64,000 bases of DNA from Nocardia sp. CC227C. Lineage in GTDB: Bacteria; Actinomycetota; Actinomycetes; Mycobacteriales; Mycobacteriaceae. Position numbers and translations under genes: made by a program. The stretch lies in the NCBI RefSeq assembly GCF_030767025.1, contig NZ_JASITE010000016.1, forward strand, positions 62,001-126,000, written 5' to 3'. The notes under the pieces are model-generated. The model made no database searches. It saw nothing but the letters and a program-made list of their open reading frames with translations, and was not told where the DNA came from. Positions 24,297 to 32,348 of the stretch are shown in pieces. How positions within the stretch are numbered: the stretch's first letter is position 1; the number at the start of each line of letters is the position of its first letter.

Positions 24297-25529
24297 ATGG
24301 CTGTTCCGTCGATACCGACCGGATTCGATTTCACCGATCCCGCACTCTGGGCGGACCGAAGTCCGGTCGAAGAATTCGCCGCGCTCCGGCGCACCGCACC
24401 GGTCTGGTGGAATGCGCAGACGCCCGAACAGGCGGCCCCCTTCGGCGACGGCGGCTACTGGGTGATCAGCCGCCTGGAAGACGTCAAGGAGATTTCCCGC
24501 CACCCCGATCTGTTCTCCTCGAACGAGAAGGGCGCGATCATCCGCATACCGGGTGACAGCACGCCCGAGCAGATGGATCTGACCCGTAATGCCCTGCTGG
24601 TCAATATGGATCCGCCCAAACACACCAAGATCAGGCGGATTGTCTCCAAGGGATTCACCCCGCGTGCCGTGGAGGGATTGCGGGCGGCGCTCACCGAGCG
24701 CGCGCACCGAATCGTGGCCGCCGCCAAGGAAACCGGCGGCGGCGACTTCGTCGAACAGGTCGCCTGCGAACTCCCGCTGCAAGCCATCGCCGAACTGCTC
24801 GGCGTACCCCAGGACGACCGGCACAAGCTGTTCACCTGGACCAATGAGACGCTGAACTACGACGATCCGGAATACGGCGGCGACTCCAACGCCGCCTCCG
24901 CCGAGATCCTGGGCTACGCCTGGAATATGGCCGAACAGCGCCGGGCCTGCCCGGTCGACGACATCGTGAGCCAGCTGGTGAACGCCGATGTCGACGGCGA
25001 GGCGCTGGGATCCGACGAATTCGGATTCTTCGTGATTCTGCTGGCCGTCGCGGGCAACGAGACCACGCGCAATGCCATCACCCACGGCATGAAAGCCTTC
25101 GTGGACAATCCCGATCAATGGGAGCTGTATCGGGAGCGGCGGCCGCGCACCGCGCCCGACGAGATCGTGCGCTGGGCGACGCCCGTGACCGCTTTCCAGC
25201 GCACCGCCACCCGCGATACCGAAATCGGCGGGCAGCGCATCCGGGCGGGCGATCGGGTCGGATTGTTCTACAGCTCCGCGAACTTCGACGAGGAAGCCTT
25301 CGGCGACCCCTTCCGATTCGATGTGCTGCGTGATCCCAATCCGCATGTCGGATTCGGCGGAACCGGAACGCATTTCTGTGTCGGGGCCAATCTGGCGCGG
25401 CTCGAAATCGATCTCATGTTCAACGCCATCGCCGACGCCATGCCGAATCTGAGCGAGGTCGCCGCGCCGCAGCGGCTGCGGTCCGGGTGGATCAACGGCA
25501 TCAAACACTGGCCGGTTCGCTACGCGTAG
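24297..25529 (+). CDS. cyp125: Cytochrome P450, CYP125-like (steroid C26/C27 monooxygenase)
   Basis: 410 aa. ATG 24297 is preceded by AGGAGG (24287-24292). Close similarity to mycobacterial CYP125 can be read along the whole chain: GFDFTDPALWADRSPVEEF, VKEISRHPDLFSS, FVEQVACELPLQAIAELLGVPQDDR, ILLAVAGNETTRNAITHGM (I-helix, acid-threonine pair), VRWATPVTAFQRTA, and the haem loop FGGTGTHFCVGANLARLE with Cys361. CYP125 oxidises the terminal side-chain carbon of cholesterol/cholestenone, opening side-chain breakdown. Electrons could come from the 3Fe-4S-type ferredoxin encoded at 42514. The KstR-type box upstream supports the role. Nocardia genomes often hold several CYP125 paralogues, so whether this is the main one is uncertain. 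Confidence 0.88.
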   Translation: MAVPSIPTGFDFTDPALWADRSPVEEFAALRRTAPVWWNAQTPEQAAPFGDGGYWVISRLEDVKEISRHPDLFSSNEKGAIIRIPGDSTPEQMDLTRNALLVNMDPPKHTKIRRIVSKGFTPRAVEGLRAALTERAHRIVAAAKETGGGDFVEQVACELPLQAIAELLGVPQDDRHKLFTWTNETLNYDDPEYGGDSNAASAEILGYAWNMAEQRRACPVDDIVSQLVNADVDGEALGSDEFGFFVILLAVAGNETTRNAITHGMKAFVDNPDQWELYRERRPRTAPDEIVRWATPVTAFQRTATRDTEIGGQRIRAGDRVGLFYSSANFDEEAFGDPFRFDVLRDPNPHVGFGGTGTHFCVGANLARLEIDLMFNAIADAMPNLSEVAAPQRLRSGWINGIKHWPVRYA

Positions 25530-25576
25530 TCCGGCGGTCGGGCACCGGTCACGAACTCGTTCTAGGATCGGTGCCC

Positions 25577-26065
25577 ATGACCGACCTACGTGAGATTCCG
25601 CTGCGCACCCTGTCCGACGAACCCACCACCCTGGCCGACCTGGCCGGAGACAAGGTGGTGCTGCTGGTGAACGTGGCCTCCAAGTGCGGCCTGACCCCGC
25701 AGTACGCGGGCCTGGTGGAGTTGCAGCAGACCTACGGTCCGCGCGGCTTCACCGTGGTCGGCGCGCCCTGCAATCAGTTCATGGGGCAGGAGCCCGGCAG
25801 TGCCGAGGAGATCCAGACCTTCTGCGCCACGAACTACGGCGTGGACTTCCCGCTGCTGGAGAAGCTGGAGGTCAACGGCGAGGGCCGCCACCCGCTGTAC
25901 GCGGAGCTGACCCAGACCCCCGATGCCGAGGGTGCGGCCGGGGATATCCAGTGGAATTTCGAGAAGTTCCTGATCGGGCGGGACGGCAAGGTGCTTGGCC
26001 GCATCCGCCCGCGCACCGAGCCGACCGACGCCGCCGTCACCGGCGCGATCGAGGCCGCGCTCTGA
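25577..26065 (+). CDS. Glutathione peroxidase family protein (cysteine type, probably thioredoxin-dependent)
   Basis: 162 aa. The peroxidatic cysteine is Cys37 in VNVASKCGLTPQY, where mammalian enzymes have selenocysteine. The catalytic partners are Gln67 in PCNQFMGQEP and Trp126-Asn127 in IQWNFEKFLI. Cys83 in TFCATNYGVDFPL is the resolving cysteine of thioredoxin-using members. It reduces lipid or hydrogen peroxides in the cytoplasm. It follows the CYP125-like gene by 47 bases and may be co-transcribed, but a weak KstR-like box (25551-25564) and a TAGGAT -10-like element (25563-25568) lie just before its ATG. Its stop abuts the cyp51 stop. Confidence 0.92.
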   Translation: MTDLREIPLRTLSDEPTTLADLAGDKVVLLVNVASKCGLTPQYAGLVELQQTYGPRGFTVVGAPCNQFMGQEPGSAEEIQTFCATNYGVDFPLLEKLEVNGEGRHPLYAELTQTPDAEGAAGDIQWNFEKFLIGRDGKVLGRIRPRTEPTDAAVTGAIEAAL

Positions 26066-27418
26066 TCAGGCTCGCCGTCGTCGGTAGCGCACGGCGCAGG
26101 GCTGCTCCAGCTGCACCACCATCTTGGAGTGGTCGTTGCGGTAGCTGTCCGACGGCTGTGCGAGCTCGAATTCCCAGTCCCGCAACAGGATCGAGAAGAT
26201 CGCCTTCAGCTGCATGAGCGCGAACGCCGCGCCGACACAGCGGTGCCTGCCCGCCCCGAACGGGATCCAGGTCCAGCGATTGGCGAGATCCTCCTGGTTC
26301 GGATCCAGATAGCGGTTCGGATCGAAGCGGTCCGGCTCCGGGAAGTCCTCCGGGATGCGGTTGGAGACAGCGGGTGTCGCGGCCACCAGGTCGCCCGGCG
26401 CGATGCCGTGGCCGCACACCTCGAATTCGTCACGGGCGACCCGCATCAGGATGATGAGCGGCGGATGCAGCCGCAGCGTCTCCTTCAGCGCCGCCTCCAA
26501 GCGTGGAATCTGGCGCAGCGCATGGAAACTCACGTCCTGGCCGTCGGCGTAGAGGGTGTCCAGCTCGGCCACCACGCTGTCGAGCACCTCGGGATTGCGG
26601 AGCAGCTCGATGATCGTCCACGCCGCCGTGCCCGAGGTGGTGTGGTGCCCGGCGAACATCATGGAGATGAAGATGCCGGTGATCTCGCTGGCCGAGAAGC
26701 GCGGTTGCCCCTGCTCGTCGCGCACCGACACCAGCACATCCAGCATGTCCCGGTCCGCTTTGCCCTCCGGCGGATTCGCCATCCGCCCGGCCATGATGTG
26801 GCGCACCAGCTTCACCAGCTGGTGGCGGGCCTCGTCGCGGCGGCGGAAGCTGTCGATGGGAGCGTAGGGGTCCACGTAACAGTAGGCGTCGGTGCCCTGT
26901 TCCAGCTCGTGGTAGAGCCGGGCGAAGCGGGCGTCGAGCTCCTCGCGGAACTTCACGCCGATCAGGCAGGCCGAGGAGGTGTAAATGGTCAGCTCGGCGA
27001 AGAACTCGAGCAGATCGATCTCGCCCTCGTCGCCCCAGCGCGCGACCATGCGGTCCACCTCGCGGGCAATGGTGCTGGCGTGGCCGCGCATCTGCTCGGC
27101 GCGCAGGGCCGAATTGTGCAGCATCTCCTTGCGTCGCTCCGGCGGTGCGTCGAACACCACGCCCTCGCCGAAGATGGGCTTCATGAACGGGTAGGCGGCG
27201 GCTTGATCGAGCTCGTCGTCGCCGGCGCGGAAGAAGAACTCGTTGGCCTGCGCGCCGGACAGCAGGATCACATCCTTGTCGGCGAGCCGGAAGGAGCCGA
27301 TATCGCCGCATTCCGTGCGGACCCGGCGCATGAGGGCGATGGGATCGGTGCGGAACTCCTCGAGATGGCCGTGTTCGTGTTCACCGCCGGAGACCTGTCG
27401 CGGTCGCACCAGAGTCAT
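26066..27418 (-). CDS. cyp51: CYP51 sterol 14-alpha-demethylase
   Basis: 450 aa; ATG 27418 with GGGAGG upstream. The chain follows M. tuberculosis CYP51 closely: VSGGEHEHGHLEEFRTDPIALM at the N-terminus, ANEFFFRAGDDELDQAAAYPFM, IFGEGVVFDAPPERRKEMLHN (B'-region), I-helix FISMMFAGHHTTSGTAAW, ExxR in LKETLRLHPPLIILMR, and FGAGRHRCVGAAFALMQ with haem Cys394, the same number as in the M. tuberculosis enzyme. It removes the 14-alpha-methyl group of lanosterol-type sterols in vitro; its natural substrate in actinobacteria is unsettled. In M. tuberculosis the gene sits beside its ferredoxin; here it is about 15 kb away from it. A TetR-type palindrome lies before it. Confidence 0.96.
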   Translation of the reverse strand: MTLVRPRQVSGGEHEHGHLEEFRTDPIALMRRVRTECGDIGSFRLADKDVILLSGAQANEFFFRAGDDELDQAAAYPFMKPIFGEGVVFDAPPERRKEMLHNSALRAEQMRGHASTIAREVDRMVARWGDEGEIDLLEFFAELTIYTSSACLIGVKFREELDARFARLYHELEQGTDAYCYVDPYAPIDSFRRRDEARHQLVKLVRHIMAGRMANPPEGKADRDMLDVLVSVRDEQGQPRFSASEITGIFISMMFAGHHTTSGTAAWTIIELLRNPEVLDSVVAELDTLYADGQDVSFHALRQIPRLEAALKETLRLHPPLIILMRVARDEFEVCGHGIAPGDLVAATPAVSNRIPEDFPEPDRFDPNRYLDPNQEDLANRWTWIPFGAGRHRCVGAAFALMQLKAIFSILLRDWEFELAQPSDSYRNDHSKMVVQLEQPCAVRYRRRRA

Positions 27419-27442
27419 CGGAACCTCCCACAGTACTGGCGT

Positions 27443-27456
27443 TGGACACCTGTCTG
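27443..27456. promoter_or_regulatory. TetR-type operator before cyp51
   Basis: TGGACACCTGTCTG matches the perfect palindrome CAGACACGTGTCTG found in front of the neighbouring tetR gene at 11 of 14 positions. It lies 24 bases before the cyp51 ATG. Relatives are found at 40292 and 40431 in the aldA/cyp123 promoter. Confidence 0.55.
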
Positions 27457-27533
27457 GACGGTACTACGGAAGGCGTTGCACGGCAAGGGATCCCGCCGAA
27501 TTCGGTGCCATTTCGAAAGCTCGGCGCGAGAAT

Positions 27534-28127
27534 TCAGTTCGGCAGTACGAGCCGAGCCGACTTTTCCAACTGATCGGCGATTTCGATATAGGACGCATAA
27601 CCCATTCCGGCGCGTACCAGCGCACCGGCATAGAGCGATTCCAGCGTCTCGACGATTTCCGGATCGGCCTCGGAGCCCAGGGCGTTCACGAGTCGATTGC
27701 GGATCTCGGTGCCGATGCGCAGCCGCAGATGGGCCACATCGGGATCGGTGCCGAGCAGAGCGCTGGTCACCGCGCCGGCCAACGCCGGTTCGTCGGCCAC
27801 CAGCACGGCGATCTGGCGCAGCACCGCGATCACCCGCGCGGTGGGGGCGGCATCGGTCTCGGCCGGCGGCTCGGTGGCGGCCAGTCGCCGCCAGAACAGC
27901 TCCGCGACCAGGTGTTCCTTGGAGGAGAAATAGGTGTAGGCGGTGGCGGTTCCGACTCCGGCGGCCGCGGCCACCATGCGCACCGTGAGGCCCGCGAAAC
28001 CCTCGCGCGCCAGCACCTCCATCGCCGCCCGGGTGAGCTTGTCGACGGTGTCGGCCTGCTTCTCGGTGAGGCGGCGGCGGGTGGCCTCCATGCTCACCAC
28101 CGGACGGGCGGAAAGGGAATCAGACAC
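27534..28127 (-). CDS. TetR-family regulator next to cyp51
   Basis: 197 aa from GTG 28127. Neither this start nor ATG 28091 (185 aa) has a good ribosome-binding site, but TAGCAT lies 8 bases before GTG 28127 on the coding strand, as in leaderless transcripts, so the longer form is preferred. The TetR domain spans about residues 25-75 (KLTRAAMEVLAREGFAGLTVRMVAAAAGVGTATAYTYFSSKEHLVAELFW). The perfect palindrome CAGACACGTGTCTG covers its start, indicating autorepression. In M. tuberculosis a TetR gene (Rv0767c) lies between cyp123 and aldA; this gene is a plausible counterpart that moved with cyp51 (inference). Confidence 0.88.
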   Translation of the reverse strand: MSDSLSARPVVSMEATRRRLTEKQADTVDKLTRAAMEVLAREGFAGLTVRMVAAAAGVGTATAYTYFSSKEHLVAELFWRRLAATEPPAETDAAPTARVIAVLRQIAVLVADEPALAGAVTSALLGTDPDVAHLRLRIGTEIRNRLVNALGSEADPEIVETLESLYAGALVRAGMGYASYIEIADQLEKSARLVLPN

Positions 28128-28134
28128 GTGTCTG
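28121..28134. promoter_or_regulatory. Perfect 14-bp TetR operator between tetR and the methyltransferase gene
   Basis: CAGACACGTGTCTG is an uninterrupted palindrome. On the minus strand it overlaps the probable leaderless start of tetR; on the plus strand it lies just upstream of a TACTAT -10-like hexamer (28140-28145) serving the methyltransferase gene. One repressor site could therefore control both directions. Confidence 0.65.
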
Positions 28135-28235
28135 GATGCTACTATGGCTCGGCTCCCCGAGCAACTCGCACGATGTTCGCGGGGTACCGATGCGGGTGCC
28201 CCGGAACCGTTTTGGATGAGGCAGGCAAGGATTTC

Positions 28236-28895
28236 ATGACACAGGCCGCCGCGGGGATTTCCGCCGCCACCGCCGAATTGTTCGCACTCGCCGAACAGGC
28301 CACCGGATTCATGCCGCCGGAGGAGGGTCGCGCCCTCTACGACGCCGCGCGCGACCATGCCGGTGACGGCGTCGTCGTCGAGATCGGCACCTACTGCGGG
28401 AAATCCGCGATCTATCTCGGCGCGGCCGCCCGGGAAACCGGGGCGACCGTCTACACGGTGGACCACCACCGCGGCTCCGAGGAGCACCAGCCCGGCTGGG
28501 AGTACCACGACACCGGCCTCGTCGACCCCGAGACCGGCGTCTTCGACACCGTGACCGCGTTCCGCCGCACCATGGTGCGCGCCGGGCTCACCGACACCGT
28601 GGTCGGCATCCTCGGTTCCTCCACCGCCGCCGCCCGTATCTGGCGCACCCCCGTGCGCCTGCTGTTCATCGACGGCGGTCACACCGAGGAAGCCGCACAG
28701 CGGGACTACGACAACTGGGCGCACTGGGTGGCGGGCGGCGGTCTGCTCGCCATCCACGACGTCTTCCCCGATCCCGCCGACGGCGGCCGGGCGCCCTTCC
28801 ACATCTACCGCCGCGCGCTGGACTCCGGGAAGTTCCGCGAACTCTCGGCGACCGGCTCGCTGCGCGTCCTCCAGCGCACCGCCGCCTGCAACTGA
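28236..28895 (+). CDS. Class I SAM-dependent methyltransferase (Methyltransf_24 type)
   Basis: 219 aa from ATG 28236 with AAGGA upstream. The SAM-binding motif I is VVVEIGTYCGKSAIYLGAAARETGATVYTVDHH (residues about 47-79). The acidic LLFIDGGHTEEAAQRDYDNWAHWVAGGGLLAIHDVF block (about 148-183) is typical of Methyltransf_24/O-methyltransferase-like proteins, and its histidines and aspartates may bind a metal. The acceptor is unknown. It is divergent from tetR and shares its operator, so it is probably part of the same small regulon. Confidence 0.85.
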   Translation: MTQAAAGISAATAELFALAEQATGFMPPEEGRALYDAARDHAGDGVVVEIGTYCGKSAIYLGAAARETGATVYTVDHHRGSEEHQPGWEYHDTGLVDPETGVFDTVTAFRRTMVRAGLTDTVVGILGSSTAAARIWRTPVRLLFIDGGHTEEAAQRDYDNWAHWVAGGGLLAIHDVFPDPADGGRAPFHIYRRALDSGKFRELSATGSLRVLQRTAACN

Positions 28896-29123
28896 GCGGG
28901 ACCGCACGCGAGCGACCCCGCCGTGCCGTTCGGGCCGCTCGCACCCCCGGAACCCCAGTATGCCGGGAGTGCGTCTGACGCGTTCTGGGCACGAATCGCC
29001 GTAGGCCCCGGCGGGCATGCGCGTCATGCGCTCCGCGCCCGGTGCGGTGGCACGTGTCGGTCGGTCGGCGGCGTGACGTGCCTGTCGGACCGTGCGCGTA
29101 GCCTCGGGAACGTGGAGGGATCG

Positions 29124-29855
29124 GTGTCCGCGCCCGCTTATCGGGAGCGACCGTCGGCGGCGGTCGCGGGAGCCGTGGTATGGACGCGGACCGTGCGATC
29201 CGCGGTCGAAGCGCCGGTGTTACCGGACGGGTGCATGGATCTGCTGTGGATGGACGGCGAATTGCGCGTCGCCGGCCCGGATACCCGGGCGCGGGAGGTC
29301 ACCTTGGCGGGCGGGACGCGGATCGCCGGGATTCGATTCGCCCCGGGGACGGCCCCGGCGTTACTGGGGGTGCCCGCCCACGAATTGCGGGACGCCGGTA
29401 TCGAAATCGACGCCCTGTGGTCACCCGCCGAGGTGCGCCGGGCGGGCGAGCTGGTGGGGGAGTCCGCGAATCCGGTGGCCGGATTGGAGGCGGTGGCCGC
29501 CGCACGGGCCGCGGTCGCCGAACCGGCCGATCCGGTGGTGCGGTGGATCGCGACGGAACTCGCGGCGGGCAGGTCGGTGGCGGAGACGGCGGCGGCGACC
29601 GGGTTCGGCGCGCGTCGCCTACATCGGCTGTCACTGGCGAGCTTCGGCTACGGGCCCAAGACACTGGCCCGGGTGCTGCGGTTGCAACACGGTCTCGCCC
29701 TGGCCCGCGCGGACGTGCCGTTCGCGGAGGCGGCGGCCCGCGCGGGTTACGCCGACCAGTCGCACTTCGCGCGTGAGGTGCGCGACCTCACCGGAATGCC
29801 CCTGCGCCGACTGCTGACGGCGCAGGGAACCGATCAGGCGTCCAACGCGGCGTAG
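29124..29855 (+). CDS. AraC-family transcriptional regulator
   Basis: 243 aa from GTG 29124, chosen for the GGAGG at 29114-29118; other in-frame starts lie upstream. The N-terminal half (VLPDGCMDLLWMDGELRVAGPDTRAREVTLAGGTRIAGIRFAPG) is the DUF6597-type sensor domain seen in many actinobacterial AraC regulators. The C-terminal AraC DNA-binding domain covers about residues 150-235 (WIATELAAGRSVAETAAATGFGARRLHRLSLASFGYGPKTLARVLRLQ, then AEAAARAGYADQSHFAREVRDLTGMPLRRLL). It overlaps the convergent VOC gene by 22 bases. Target genes are not evident. Confidence 0.85.
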   Translation: MSAPAYRERPSAAVAGAVVWTRTVRSAVEAPVLPDGCMDLLWMDGELRVAGPDTRAREVTLAGGTRIAGIRFAPGTAPALLGVPAHELRDAGIEIDALWSPAEVRRAGELVGESANPVAGLEAVAAARAAVAEPADPVVRWIATELAAGRSVAETAAATGFGARRLHRLSLASFGYGPKTLARVLRLQHGLALARADVPFAEAAARAGYADQSHFAREVRDLTGMPLRRLLTAQGTDQASNAA

Positions 29856-30235
29856 AGGTCCACGCCATTGCCGTCAGGATCGTGCACCACCGCGTAGCGC
29901 TGCCCCCACACGGCGTCGAAGGGTTTCACTTCGGCGTGGTGGCCCGCCGCGATCAGCTCCTCGAAGAGGCTGTCGACGTCGGCGGGTGAATCACAGCGGA
30001 AGGCCAGGCTGATGCGGCCGTCGCCCTGCGGCGGTCGCCAGTTGGGATGGAACGAGGCGATGACCGCTTCGGTGTCCAGGGTCAGGCGGAAGCCGCCCGG
30101 CAGCTCGGCCTCCACATGGCCTCCCCCGAGGACGGGGCCGAACTCCAGTCCGAGGCGGCGGTAGAAGGTGAGGCTGGCGTCCAGATCCGAGACGACCAGG
30201 CCGATGACATCGAGTCGAGGTGCTTTCTTGGTCAT
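29834..30235 (-). CDS. VOC-superfamily protein (glyoxalase/bleomycin-resistance-like)
   Basis: 133 aa, one complete VOC domain made of two beta-alpha-beta-beta-beta units: LDVIGLVVSDLDASLTFYRRLGLEF at the start and AVVHDPDGNGVDLYAAL at the end, with the metal-site acidic residue in GVDLY. Such proteins bind metals or sequester small molecules and may be lyases, dioxygenases or antibiotic-binding proteins. Its tail overlaps the AraC gene by 22 bases on the opposite strand. Confidence 0.85.
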   Translation of the reverse strand: MTKKAPRLDVIGLVVSDLDASLTFYRRLGLEFGPVLGGGHVEAELPGGFRLTLDTEAVIASFHPNWRPPQGDGRISLAFRCDSPADVDSLFEELIAAGHHAEVKPFDAVWGQRYAVVHDPDGNGVDLYAALDA

Positions 30236-30301
30236 GCCTCGACGCTAGAACGGCCACCACCCGGCGTCTTGAAGAAATCGGACAGCCGGGCGCGCGCCGC
30301 C

Positions 30302-31066
30302 CTATTCGCCGTCCGGGTTCCACACGATGCGTCCGCCCTGGAAGTCCTGGGCCTTCCCGTCCTCGTAGTCGTACTCGTCGCCGGTGGGCAGGCCGTAGCG
30401 GCCGTTCTCGCCGCCCGCGGCGACCCAGCGGTCCCGGATCGCGCCCCACACGATGTGCGTGCCGGTGGCCTTGGACCAGTACACGGCTCCACCCTCGAAG
30501 AGGTTGTAGCGGCCGTTGCCCCTGTTGGTGTTGGCCTCATCGCTGATGGGGAAGCCGAGAGGGCTGTTCTCCCAGCCGACCGCACCCCACTTGTCGCGGA
30601 TGACGCCGCCGACGTAGTGCGCGGCGGTGCCGACCGACCAGTAGACCGAGCCGCCCTGGAAGTGGTTGTAGCGGCCGGGCTTTCCGAGCGTCGACTCCTC
30701 GTTCGTCACGGGGTACCCGAGTGTGCCGCGCTCCGACCCCAGCTGCCGCCACTTGTCCCGGATGAACCCGGCCACCGCGTGCGCGCCGACCGCGTCGTTC
30801 CAGTAGATCGACGCGTTGCGCTCGAAGTCCTGGTACCTGCCGCCCGCGGCCGCGTCCGCCTCCGGCCCGATCGGATCGCCCAGCGCCCCGGGACCGCCCA
30901 GCGCGTCGTATTCGACCTCGATGGCCCCGCCCACCTCGAAGGCCCCGACCGGCCGCGCCGCCGCGCCGTTCGCGCCCAGGACCAGGACCCCGGCCGCCGC
31001 CACGGCCAGCGCGAGCGCGCTCCGGGCGCGCGGGGACGACTTGCTCTCGCGACGAATCGAACTCAA
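30302..31066 (-). CDS. Exported LGFP-repeat protein
   Basis: 254 aa from TTG 31066, chosen because GAGGT lies 6 bases before it; an upstream ATG at 31108 would give 268 aa. The N-terminus is basic, then hydrophobic (RSALALAVAAAGVLVLGANGAAA), a signal peptide or anchor. Four LGFP repeats of about 50 residues follow, each with the pattern Y-x-x-F-x-x-G-x-x-Y-W-S, an I-R-D-K-W helix, and LG(Y/F)P(V/I) (for example ENSPLGFPISDE). LGFP repeats occur in mycolate-layer proteins such as Corynebacterium PS1/Csp1 and are thought to hold proteins at the cell wall. No catalytic domain is present, so it is probably structural or a binding protein. Confidence 0.85.
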   Translation of the reverse strand: MSSIRRESKSSPRARSALALAVAAAGVLVLGANGAAARPVGAFEVGGAIEVEYDALGGPGALGDPIGPEADAAAGGRYQDFERNASIYWNDAVGAHAVAGFIRDKWRQLGSERGTLGYPVTNEESTLGKPGRYNHFQGGSVYWSVGTAAHYVGGVIRDKWGAVGWENSPLGFPISDEANTNRGNGRYNLFEGGAVYWSKATGTHIVWGAIRDRWVAAGGENGRYGLPTGDEYDYEDGKAQDFQGGRIVWNPDGE

Positions 31067-31153
31067 CGCACTACCTCGGATTCCAGGCTGGACAGCTACC
31101 GCCGCCATCCTCCAAGGCCCGGCCGCGCTCGGCAAGACGGGAAATCGGACGTC

Positions 31154-31191
31154 TTCCGAGATCACATCCGGATTCCGAGATCACGTCCGGA
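31154..31191. repeat. Two tandem copies of a 19-bp repeat upstream of the LGFP gene
   Basis: TTCCGAGATCACATCCGGA (31154-31172) is followed directly by TTCCGAGATCACGTCCGGA (31173-31191), one base different. Position, about 90 bases upstream of the LGFP start, suits iterated binding sites for a regulator. The remaining 31067-31274 interval holds no gene. Confidence 0.45.
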
Positions 31192-31274
31192 TTCCGGGGC
31201 GGTGGCCCGGACCGCTGCCGACCACCCGCGAGGGAGTGGATCGACTTCGGCGGGTGAGCGCCGGACAGCGTTCG

Positions 31275-32348
31275 TCAACCTCGGACTTCGGCGCAGTCGC
31301 AGGTGAGGTGGTGCGTTACCGGCTGTTCCGGCAGCAGGTCGCGGAAGATGCCGTTGGCCGGGGTGGCGCGGCTCAGCGCGTCGGCGGCGAGGATCACGGC
31401 CGCACCCGTCCAGGTGGTGCGCTCCTCGGGCCAGCGTTTGCCGTCGGCGAAAACCAGGCCGGTCCAGTAGGAGCCGTCGGCGTCGCGCAGATGCTGCATA
31501 TTCGTGAACAGGCGCAGGGCACGATCACGGTCGCCGAGGGCGTCCAGGGCGAGCACCAGTTCGCAGGTCTCCGCACCCGTCACCCACGGCCGGTCGGATA
31601 CGCAGCGGATGCCCAGCTCGCCGACCACGAAGTCGTCCCACCGCGCGTCGATGCGGCGTCGGCCCGCCGCCCCGCGGACCGCGCCGCCGAGGACCGGGTA
31701 GTACCAGTCCATGGAGTAGCGGCCCTTGTCCAGGAAGGCATCCGGGTGCTCGCGCAGCGCGTGCCCCAGCCGCATGGCCGCGACCTCCCACTCGGGCTGG
31801 GGATCGCCGATGTGCTCGGCCAGCGCCAGGGCGCAGCGCAGGCTGTGGAAGATGCTGGAGCAGCCGGTCAGCAGCGCCTCCCCGGAACTGCCGGAGGGGC
31901 CGAGCGACCAGTGGATCTCCCCGTAGCGCCCGTGCTGGAGGCCGATCACGAAGTCCACGGCGCGGCGCACCGTCGGCCACATCTCGGCGGCGAAGGCGCG
32001 GTCGCCGGTGCGGGTGAGGAAATGCAGCACCCCGGTGGCGATGTAGGCGCAGAAGTTGGTGTCGGCGTCGGAGTTCTCCACCGTGCCCCGGCGAAACTGC
32101 ATGGGCCAGGAGCCGTCCGGCCGCTGGGTGGCGGCCGACCAGGCGTAGGCCGCCCGCGCCGGTTCGTACAGCCCGGCAACGGTGAGCGCCATGGCCGCTT
32201 CGAGGTGGTCCCACGGATCGGTGTGCCCGCCGTCGAACCACGGGATCGCGCCGTCGGATTCCTGTGCGGCGGCGATGGATTCGGCGGTGCGCAGCAGTTC
32301 GGCCGTGGTGAGCGTCCCGGGCACGCCGGGTAGGTCAGTAACCGCCAC
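31275..32348 (-). CDS. Alpha/alpha-toroid (prenyltransferase/squalene-cyclase-like fold) protein
   Basis: 357 aa, GTG start. It consists of repeated helical hairpins with aromatic/glycine turns (ESDGAIPWFDGGHTDPWDHLEAAMALTVAGLYEPARAAYAWSAATQRPDGSWPMQF; DTNFCAYIATGVLHFLTRTGDRAFA; QHGRYGEIHWSLGP), the pattern annotated as prenyltransferase or squalene-cyclase-like in actinobacteria. No DDxxD or DxDD motif is clear, so catalysis of a terpene reaction is doubtful; glycoside-type toroid enzymes have the same fold. It overlaps the methyltransferase gene by 14 bases and is the last gene of a three-gene operon with a glycosyltransferase, so a role in making a glycolipid or polysaccharide is a reasonable guess. 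Confidence 0.75.
   Translation of the reverse strand: MAVTDLPGVPGTLTTAELLRTAESIAAAQESDGAIPWFDGGHTDPWDHLEAAMALTVAGLYEPARAAYAWSAATQRPDGSWPMQFRRGTVENSDADTNFCAYIATGVLHFLTRTGDRAFAAEMWPTVRRAVDFVIGLQHGRYGEIHWSLGPSGSSGEALLTGCSSIFHSLRCALALAEHIGDPQPEWEVAAMRLGHALREHPDAFLDKGRYSMDWYYPVLGGAVRGAAGRRRIDARWDDFVVGELGIRCVSDRPWVTGAETCELVLALDALGDRDRALRLFTNMQHLRDADGSYWTGLVFADGKRWPEERTTWTGAAVILAADALSRATPANGIFRDLLPEQPVTHHLTCDCAEVRG

Noticed and set aside
25551..25564. KstR-like box before gpx as a firm site
   Set aside because: Kept only as a low-interest finding: two of twelve extended positions differ, and such scores are expected by chance several times in 64 kb.
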